Source of the DNA: Adiantum capillus-veneris
Lineage: Eukaryota > Streptophyta > Polypodiopsida > Polypodiales > Pteridaceae
Length of the DNA stretch: 64,000 nucleotides
NCBI GenBank assembly: GCA_014529385.2
Contig: CM043958.1
Span: 154,186,293 to 154,250,292 of the forward strand
Direction of reading: 5' to 3'
Shown: positions 55,988-64,000 of the stretch, one piece after another
Position numbering within the stretch: position 1 is the stretch's first letter
How the letters are laid out: each line of letters opens with the position of its first letter
Notes under the pieces: model-generated
The model's input: only the letters and a program-made list of their open reading frames with translations
What the model was told of the DNA's origin: nothing
Databases searched by the model: none
Position numbers and translations under genes: made by a program

Positions 55988-58319
55988 TGTGCAATTAGAG
56001 GGGTCTTAGCTTAAGACTCTCAAAATTAGTGTCTATCCTCTTCACAAAAGCATGACCAAGACTAGATTATCCCCGTAGATGCATATAATGACATACATTT
56101 CAATTTAGTACTTGGTTTAAAAAAAATTCTATTTTAATCGTTTAAGATGAAAAGGGGAGAGAGAGAGAGAGAGAGAGAGACTTCGCCTTTTTGAAAGCAC
56201 TTCAACGGCTTTGAAAGTGAGGCTCGCTTCCTGCGCTTTGCTTAGCTGAGAACTATATCAAAAGAGTACGAAGCTACCCTTGTAGGCTTGGGGCCTTTGG
56301 AAGGAGATAGGCCACGAGAGTGAGCCTTAAGCAAAAGAGCTTGAGCCTTAGGAGGCGCCTTGCTCACAAGAAGTCTTTAATAGACACAACTGATGCAATT
56401 GAGCCAACCTTAAAAGCGTAATGGCATTGGAATTTGAAGCCTCTTCAAAAGCTTATCAACTCATGAATTGCCTCCTATAGACCGCCTACAGACTGCCTTG
56501 AGCATTCACCAGATTTGAGCACGGTCTCTTGCATCCGCCCACGTTCTCCCACTGTAAAAGTCAAGTGTTGAACCCACGACACTTGAAAGCAATACCCTAA
56601 TTATTCTAAGCTATACCAAGTTGCATGCATGCTTTGCTTGTGAAAAGAGCCTGAGAAAGGTGTAGTTGAAATCGGCTATGCAGAGTTGACCACACACACA
56701 ATTTCTTAATGAGATGATTTAAGGGCTAATTAGCTCCAAAATCCAAGCTTGATGGCTTAAATGAGGGTGGTACAAAGGGAGGTATAACCATGATTAGTGA
56801 AGCAAAAGCTAAGAAAAACAAAAACTACACAATTTCTTTCTCTCTAATATGCACCCTAATGTGGGTAGTGGCACATGTCGTGTACGTATCTCATGAAGAG
56901 AGAGAAGTAATGAGAATGAAATTGAAGTGCAACCTATATACAAAATAAGTATGAATCAACCACGGTGACAATTTGCCACATCATCTAACATGAGACCTTA
57001 ATTGAATGATTAAAAGACACTAATCACCACTAGTGATTTGTAAAGATTGACATTAGTCTTGTAATTGGACATTCAAGTGTCCTGAGACACAAAAGTGTCT
57101 TGTTTTCTTACCAAGTTTTGGCAATTTATTCGTCATGCTAGAAAAAAGTTTTTACACCTTGCTTCTACCATAGGTTGTTTATGAGGGAAAGAAAACATTG
57201 GATTTCTCTCCATGTGGTAAGTTTTAAATTGTAAATTTTAAAAAATTTCAAGCTTTTTTGCCAAAAAAATCACAAAATACTTAAATCTTTATGTAGAAAT
57301 AACCTTTTTTTTGTTTATAAAAGCCAATTGTCAACGCTTAGTGTTACAAAACAACGAAATGCCCTTCAAAGACTAGTTTCCAAATAACTTGCAAGTCATA
57401 TACATAATTGCATACTTGAGAATGTGCTAATGAAGAGCATAATTTTGGCCTTCCAAAGGTGCTCTTTTGAAATTGGGGTTATTCAATGCAATTTGACAAC
57501 TACAAATGACTCTATATGTTGAAACCAAAAAACTATATTTTCTTTTGGCTCCCTAACTCGGTTAAATCTCATTACTTGAACCGTGTCTTGAATTTTTTGT
57601 TGTGTAAAATATCATGAAAATCTTGAGTCCTCCATAATAACATTAAAACCAAGGTTTTAGATGTCCTAACTATGTTTGTGCTATGCATTTTTGCACATTT
57701 AGTTGATCTACGCGAAAAGATTGATGTTATTTGAGGTTTTTAATGCTTATGTCTCAAGAATTAAAATATCAAAATCTTCTAATAAAGAATTTTGAAGATT
57801 AAAAATGATCCAATGATTGTTGCTTACCAAAGCACTTATGTTTTTCACCTTGAGTCTTCAATAGAGAAGGTAAGCAATGTACCACTTTTTAAAATGCACA
57901 AAATACATTAAAAAATAATAATTCTTTGTATACAATGATATGCTTGAAAAGGCCATATCAAACACATAGAACTTCCCATTATTTAATGTACTCTCAAGTA
58001 ACTTTTTTGCACATGCAACGTGCAATTACCCACGTATAAGTTTCTACGTCTTTTCATTTTTTTTTGAGTTTATAAACTCGATTTCTTCAAATCATCAATT
58101 CCAATCTTAAAAGGGGTCCACTTGATGAGTATAGTTCTTGATCATGATAGCTTCTAAAATGCAAGGTTACATTTTTGAAAGACCCTCTACCTGACATATT
58201 TAAGTGTATCAAGAGGGTTTTCTTGAATACAATGTCTGATGCATGTATCATTTAATCAAAACTTATAAAAAAAAGGACATTGAAATGTCTTGTTTTGGTA
58301 CCAAACTAGTGGTAAGGAA
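55988..58319. other. No recognisable gene; (GA)n at 56156-56180
   Basis: Long AT-rich non-coding stretch. A somewhat richer patch at 56180-56530 has CTTGAGCCTTAGG-like phrases but no ORF. By position it would be the 5' internal part of the copia remnant; no PBS was recognised. Confidence 0.5.
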
Positions 58320-58740
58320 GAAAAAAAATAAAGAACCATTCATAGCATTAACATACTAATAACTTAATTAATCATACAATAGAGATTGGAAAAGAGTGTA
58401 AACAAGAAATGACAACTATATCGAATTGAAAGTGAGTTCAGAGTGCTCATTATATAAAGCTAGAGTAGCCATTTCTTTTGGCATCATACAGAACATCACA
58501 AGAGACTCCAAATCAACCCAAATCCAATAGAAAACTGGGCACTCTTGTAGACCTTTTTATGAATACTTTACTAAGCTCAAGTGAGTCTACATCCTCTAGA
58601 ATTTCTCCTAATGAGTACCTACACACTTAAGATGTCTTTTCCACATGCTACCACTTAGTTCCTCCCACCTAAGCATCTCATTGACAAGAGATTATACATA
58701 TTAAAGCATAAGATAAAGCCCATAAACCTAACAAAACATG
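58320..58740. repeat. Diverged direct repeat, right copy
   Basis: Partner of 54722-55050. It contains a segment (about 58600-58700) not present in the left copy. Confidence 0.65.
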
Positions 58741-58903
58741 CACCAAAGTAAGGAGGAGAGTAATGTTTAGAGCTTCCAAACAAGGTAAATGATGCTAGGC
58801 TAAATGCTAACAAACGTAGTCTTTGTCAAAAGCTCTTTTGGATTACAGTTGGTTGTAAATGGCCACTTTGCTATATTTTCATTCACTCACGATGTTTAAC
58901 TAT

Positions 58904-58948
<45 letters not shown>

Positions 58949-59728
58949 CTTAAAAAGAGGGCTTTGAAAGTAAAATTAGACCTAGAAGCACCATTACAAG
59001 GGTGAGCATTTGGCAATGCTTCTTTCTGTTTGGCCTGCCCGAAGGGCATAGCCATATTGTTGCTGTGCCTTTTCAGGCTAACTAAAATCACAAGGAAAAG
59101 GTATATTTCACGAAAATAATTGTTGGCGAACATACAATGTTATCACTAGCATGATTACTAAAGATTATCTTTTTTAAATACTTTGTGACGTAGACAAAAA
59201 TCAAAGTCCAATTCTTGTTTATATGTTTCATTTGTTTGGAAGAGGATACATTTGTCATGGCCATGTTGTCATGGAAAGTGAGGGTCATTTTTTCCTGGCC
59301 ACTTATGACAAAATTACCTTTGTGCTACTTGCAAGCACACAAGCACCACTTCTGCCCCAATATCTTCATCACATTCATGCCAATGATCATCGCATGGCAG
59401 GCCCCTGTGATTTCTCACTGGCTTTCCTTTGGGGTAAAGGCAGTGCGATTTGTTTCCAGTCATTACAAAGCTGCATTTTTGCATTGTAGAGTGCGTGCAG
59501 CCGCCACAGCTGTGGCTGTGTACCACCCCTTTGGCAACTTGTTTACATTAACTTAGCGTCATTCAAATTCCGCACGAGGCTGTCTGTTCAACGCTCTTCC
59601 GTGAATGATCCCAACTTCCAAATAGACCCCATTCTGTGATGAAATCAAAATCGAATTGTCAAAAGCTTGCTCATAATAATATACATGAAGACATTGAAGC
59701 CATTAGCCCCACTCATCACTTGAGGCGA
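58741..59728. other. Spacer downstream of ARP2; (AG)n at 58905-58944
   Basis: It contains a pure AG microsatellite and the presumed 3' UTR of the ARP2 gene at its right end. Open frames at 59215-59556 have no recognisable motif. Confidence 0.5.
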
Positions 59729-60309
59729 TCAAGACTGGTGACACTTCTCAAGGCATTGGAACCCCTCTTCCTCATATTCTTTTCGGCTAATCCACAGCTC
59801 TGGTGCATTCTGGAATGAGAACAAAGGATGCCAATAGAGTGGTTAGAAGGAAGAAAAAAGAAAGACTGGGGTGCTACCATTAAATAGCATAAACAGGAAG
59901 AGTAGCAGGAAGAAAAGAATACTCACCTTGATAATGCCAGCCAATACTGACCCTCCTAAGTATACCATGTGTTTTCTACGTGGTGGATCTTCAATTCTCA
60001 ACTTCAGTTTCTGGGGAAGAAAAGGGTAGTGTTGTTAATCCTCATAACAAAGACTTGTACATCACCTAGTATTCACACCTCATAGCTGTCACAGATTACA
60101 GTAGAGATAACGCTTTCTGTTAATTCATCAGCGTTTCAGACACGAGCATATGATAGAACAGCATCAAGCTTAGTACCTTCAGTACGATGCATCAGCTACT
60201 AAAGAAATGAGATCTGCTAGTGCTTTATGTGTGAAAAATAACCTTGAGGCCTTGCTTGTTCCCCTTAAGAACAGTTTGGAGGTATAATTGTCGGATTTCT
60301 TTCTCCAAC
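59729..60309 (-). CDS. ARP2: Actin-related protein 2, last three exons
   Basis: Three exons read on the minus strand with GT-AG borders. Exon 60243-60309 gives [16 protein letters not shown] and NKQGLK, then GTTATT. Exon 59927-60010 (28 codons, between CCCCAG and GTGAGT) gives [20 protein letters not shown] and SVLAGIIK. Exon 59729-59809 (after TTCCAG) gives [26 protein letters not shown] and TGA at 59729-59731. Phases are compatible, and lengths and order match the C-terminus of plant ARP2, whose [16 protein letters not shown] is diagnostic. ARP2 is a core subunit of the Arp2/3 complex that nucleates branched actin filaments in the cytoplasm. The frame is intact. Upstream exons are not found in the remaining 3.7 kb, so the next intron is long or they lie outside. 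Confidence 0.9.
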
Positions 60310-61560
60310 CTATTCACACAAAATAAGACTTATTTGTATTAGAGATAAAACACAACTATTCAAAGCTACTACCAACTCTAGCTCGGGTCCACTCTAACCA
60401 CCAATTCAGAAGCATGCTTCATGTCTTTCTAGCAATGAAACAGGATGTTTGCTATCCTCGTGCATAAACAAGATAATGAAAGCCTCAGAAACCTCCCTAT
60501 CACTCTCATAAGTCACTTTGGCGTTTCAAGGACATTGACAAATTACCAACCCCCCTTCCCTGAAGGTGGCACGACTCTATTGAGAAACAACTCCTGCACA
60601 CATAGCTCATGGTAAAAATACAACAAAAACATACAAATGAGGCTGACTACAGAAAACGTGTAGTGCCCACAAATAATATAAAGAATAACCAAGAGTATCT
60701 CTTGGTTATTTAAACTGGTTTTACTAGGCCTAGCAGGTCTTCTCAAAACAACACTTTTCTACAAAAATCCTCTAGAGAGAGAAAATGATGCTCATATCTA
60801 GCCATTGGCTCAAACAGGGGCAACTCATCCCTAACCAAACTATCAGAAAGCAAGTTGTCTATGGAAAACTTAAGGAGCCTTTGTCTGTAATGGATTCTTT
60901 TCTTCGCCTCTCGCCTTGAATTCTCTTTCCTTGAAATCCGTCTGCCTAAAGAGCCTCCAAAATGACAACCTGCTCCTCTGACCTGACCTCAGCTCTACTG
61001 CCCGTTGCCTCTGTTCCTATGATGATGGCCATGCAGGGACTCCACAATTGACATTTGGTCCTTGCTCCGATGGACAAAACAGTGATCTAGGAGTCCAATC
61101 GAGAAAACACTTTACAATACATCTCCACCATGTGTAGAAGGTAAAGAAATAAATGAGATGTTGCTGTCCATGTTTCTCCCTTTCTCCTAAAACATATAGC
61201 ATAAATTCAAGGAGAAGCCTAGGTAGCCTGAGTATCATGGCTCAGTGATGGTCCCATCAAGACTGCTCAGGTTCCTCCCTATCTTCTAAACCTATGGCAT
61301 AAATTCCGGGAGAAGTATAGGCGGTCTGAGTATCACTGCAATCCTTATTCCATGTTTCCATCTGTCCATAAATCAGCCCTGCCAACATCCATGGGGCATT
61401 GTGCAAGATTTGCATTTGCCTCCTCAGGGGACTCGCCATGCACTCAAAAGCACCCTTTTCCCAAAGGGAATACATATGCAATCTTGAACAATAAAGGAGC
61501 GTGTGTTGCTTGTATATGGTTCTGTATCGTCTTGTTGGGATTCCGAGAGAATGGTTGCTA
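60310..61560 (-). other. Presumed ARP2 intron
   Basis: No further ARP2 exon is visible. Two related ~45-base phrases (AGCATAAATTCAAGGAGAAG at 61198 and GGCATAAATTCCGGGAGAAG at 61296) form an imperfect repeat. Confidence 0.5.
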
Positions 61561-61656
61561 AAATCCTCAATCTCTCAACATACACACACACCCCCCCCTA
61601 TCACACATCTCTCCGTTTTCAAGTACACACACATAAGTAAACAAAGACAACTCAAT

Positions 61657-61657
<1 letters not shown>

Positions 61658-61716
<59 letters not shown>
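61658..61716. repeat. (CA)n microsatellite
   Basis: Pure CA repeat in the presumed ARP2 intron or upstream region. Confidence 0.97.
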
Positions 61717-61719
<3 letters not shown>

Positions 61720-61868
61720 TGCACATAAACATAGTAAGGATGGTGAAAGCTTGTAAAAGCAAGATGGTGACAAGATTGCAATACACAACATAGCATATGT
61801 TACAGGCTTGGACACTCCCAACGAGAAATAATAGCAAGACACGAACAAAAATTGCAAAATCATTGAGT

Positions 61869-62650
61869 TGAGAGAGAGAGAGAGAGAGACGACAGTCCAA
61901 CACAGAACGGCGGAGTTCCGTCCCTAAGTGCACTGCCCCCAAAGATTGGCGTCCCTTTCGGTATTTCTTTATTATTGCTTTGCAACAGTGCAACTCCCGA
62001 GGGTCCAACTCTCTCTGAGACTTTGCGTCCAGATGCTCCGTGGACTAGTCGCCAGAAGGGCACTTATAAACATTACAAGGGATGCCCAAAAGTAGAGCCC
62101 CAAAAGCATTCAATCTAAAAGCATTTGCACCCCCAAAAGCATCTGTACCAAAAGCACCACGTAAAACTGCCCACAGCCAGCAGGGCACTTTGCGGAAATC
62201 CACAGAGCCTGCCACGGCCCACATGGCACTGTCAACGCAAATCACGGAATTTCGTACAGCTTGCCACACCGGCACAGTAACACAATTTCTGAAAATCCGT
62301 ACGATCTGCAACGTCAGCATGTGAGTGCGATTTACGGAAATCAGGTCCAGACGTCAAGCTTTTGATACTTTGGGTCTAGGCCCCTCGGCTGGTGCTCCAT
62401 AAGTCATTTAAGTTGCAAGGGGTTAGGTTTATAAAACCCCTTTGGCCCCATCGGCCATGTGTTGGATTAAGTTTCTCTTGTCCTCTCGTTCATTCCTCTT
62501 CAGTTGGGCACACCACGTCATCACTTTGTGACAACATAAGAGGGAGAGAGAGAATCTTGCAAATCAACGGCCTAAAGTCCTAGCCCTCAAACTCAACATA
62601 ACTCTTTTGGAGTTGGGTATTTGATTTCTTGATTGAAACTAGATTGGTGC
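61869..62650 (+). other. GC-richer, possibly LTR-derived segment
   Basis: Starts with a GA tract (61869-61889). It includes repeated AAAAGCAT phrases (62098-62155), the degenerate array 62160-62345, TTTATAAAACCCC near 62429 as a TATA-like motif, and GATTGGTGCCAGAAATAAG near 62643, which might be a primer-binding region. The pieces suggest an LTR but no partner was seen. Confidence 0.3.
62160..62345. repeat. Degenerate 45-52 bp tandem array
   Basis: Units mark GCGGAAATCC (62192), ACGGAATTTC (62244), TGAAAATCCGT (62290) and ACGGAAATC (62334), each followed by a GC(C/A)AC(A/G) motif. An inverted related copy occurs near 63793-63830 (GACGTGGCAGATGTACGGAT). Confidence 0.7.
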
Positions 62651-63017
62651 CAGAAATAAGAGGCCCCTCTTCACACTTGAGTTTGTTTGTAGTTCTCATC
62701 ACTTATTGCATGACCGACAATGGGGATGGTTTTCATTATATATGCACACACTGAGCTTTGTAGGCTTAGTGAAAAAACATTTGAAAACACTTGTACTAAA
62801 ATAAATAGCCGAGAGGGTTTATTGGTTTTATTGCTCAACGACGCTCCTCAATTTCCAATGTTCCAATCTACACAGCATCAACTTATTATTAAATTAAAAA
62901 GACGACAACAGTAATTAACCATTACACGCTCAATTCTCCCAATTTTAATGCTAATCACACGATAGAAGGGTGCCCAATATCGTAACATCGCTTCCACCAA
63001 GGATAACAATTGTCCTC
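62651..63017. other. No recognisable feature
   Basis: AT-rich non-coding sequence. Confidence 0.45.
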
Positions 63018-63200
63018 AATTGCTCAATAGAGAATCAACTTGATTGTGAGTGATGGGAAGTGTAGAGAAGATCTGGAAAATTGTCGAAAAGCTTTTCAAG
63101 CATCCATTTGGCATCTTCTTTAGGGTGGCCCTTAAAGGTCAAGAGATTTCTATTGTAAATTGTACCAATGTGTGTAGTGGTGGTCTCATAATCAACTATT
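63018..63200 (-). pseudogene. Gypsy chromodomain fragment
   Basis: The minus strand reads IYNRNLLTFKGHPKEDAKWM and LEKLFDNFPDLL, ending SSHHSQSS-type sequence and TGA near 63040. The pattern ..FKGHP.EDA.W matches a retrotransposon chromodomain of another family than those at 2287 and 51440. The upstream (right) sequence shows no integrase, so it is an isolated fragment. Confidence 0.55.
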
Positions 63201-64000
63201 TGTGCAAAAATGAGTTGGTGAGGTGAGAATGTGAGAATGAGAGAGAGTAAAGAATGTTTGCAATATGAAAGGGTCTCTACGAGTGAGTGCATGTGTGTTT
63301 GAGGGGCAAAAGGGGAGGGGGGTATTGGTTGGGTTGTGCACAACAAGGCACGGCTACAAGGGCATGAAGAAATCGCTAGAGAGGGAGCGCAATACAACAA
63401 CCAAGATCCAGGCTCCGACGGGAGGGTAGCATGGATGCTGGCAAGACTTGATTGAATAGAGGGCCAACAAGCAACGAGGATAAATAGGTGAGATGCAGCA
63501 AATGAGTGCAACAACTGTAGAATAAGGTTGGTTCTCTTTAGTGGGCAAGTGCAAGGAAGTTGTCTGAAGGTAGCTGTTTGAAATTGTGCACTTGGGTTGG
63601 ATGTGGGTATCTGTCACAAGTTGGTGATGTGGCAGCTCCTAGGGGAATAGGGCCACTGAAGATCCCCAACAATGGACACCCTTTCGAGTGGGAAAACCCT
63701 GAAGAATGAAGACGTGGACAGATACCTGAGAATCGCAGAATTGCTAGTGTGGCATGACGTACGAACAAACCCTAAAACGTGGGCAGCCAAGTTGACGTGG
63801 CAGATGTACGGATCTCTGTAAAACGCGGAAGCAATTTTTGCGATGGAGTGAGGGTGGGAGTGGCTACTAAGTCCGGGGTCGCGACATGAAGATTCTTTAA
63901 TGAACTTTCATGTACACTTTGGAAGCCAACTTGCTCTGTCTGCTCTTTGGTGGGGCATCACGTGCCGACAGAAAAGAACAAACTGAACAACTTTAAGCAC
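63201..64000. other. No recognisable gene
   Basis: Moderately GC-rich DNA; minus-strand frames are open but without motif. It contains the inverted array unit at 63793-63830. Confidence 0.45.

Noticed and set aside
59215-59556. Plus-strand frames of 113 and 88 codons downstream of ARP2
   Set aside because: Overlapping in different frames, no motif, likely chance.
61860-62063. Minus-strand 67-codon frame as a possible exon
   Set aside because: Ends in the GA tract and has no ARP2 or other recognisable motif.
63035-63514. 159-codon minus-strand frame as one protein
   Set aside because: Only the last ~45 residues resemble a chromodomain; the first part has no motif and is probably non-coding DNA fused by chance.

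Overview
The window reads as repeat-dense nuclear DNA of a land plant. The signs are LTR retrotransposons whose primer-binding sites match plant initiator tRNA-Met and tRNA-Asp, chromodomain-bearing Ty3/gypsy elements, Ty1/copia remnants, many GA/CT, GT/CA and poly-G/C tracts, and one recognisable host gene with GT-AG introns (actin-related protein 2). A large-genome plant such as a fern or lycophyte is my guess from the repeat style; the sequence does not prove it. Only the last exons of ARP2 look like functional host coding sequence. Every other coding stretch is transposon-derived and mostly broken by frameshifts and stops.

Layout. 1-290: fragment of a retropepsin on the + strand. 291-12318: a 12 kb minus-strand Ty3/gypsy chromovirus with two ~1.45 kb LTRs, a Met-type PBS, a duplicated leader/gag segment and a striking tandem triplication of a 1279-bp gag/protease/RT unit; its integrase core is deleted. 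12319-22880: a head-to-tail group of plus-strand LTR-type elements without recognisable pol. They encode an unfamiliar ORF1, coiled-coil segments and an ORF2 present in three diverged copies, each followed by a polypurine tract and a TG-starting LTR. 23984-33978: a minus-strand, pol-less element with an Asp-type PBS, gag and protease only, and a long leader holding a ~275-bp repeat array built around a palindrome. 35467-36707: likely MULE-type transposase remnant. 38740-40275: gypsy gag remnant and a foldback/microsatellite cluster. 40686-41515: decayed spliced coding remnant of unknown family. 44766-49320: copia remnants. 49735-51576: plus-strand chromovirus remnant with a 34-nt poly-G where its middle should be. 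52623-53044: MITE-like element with 30-bp inverted repeats. 54722-58740: copia gag between diverged direct repeats. 59729-60309: ARP2 3' exons. 60310-64000: presumed ARP2 intron or intergenic DNA with repeats and a chromodomain fragment.

The most unusual items are the 1279-bp triplication, the palindrome-centred array, and the ORF1/ORF2 family without pol. All identities come from reading motifs by eye; no database search or alignment program was run.
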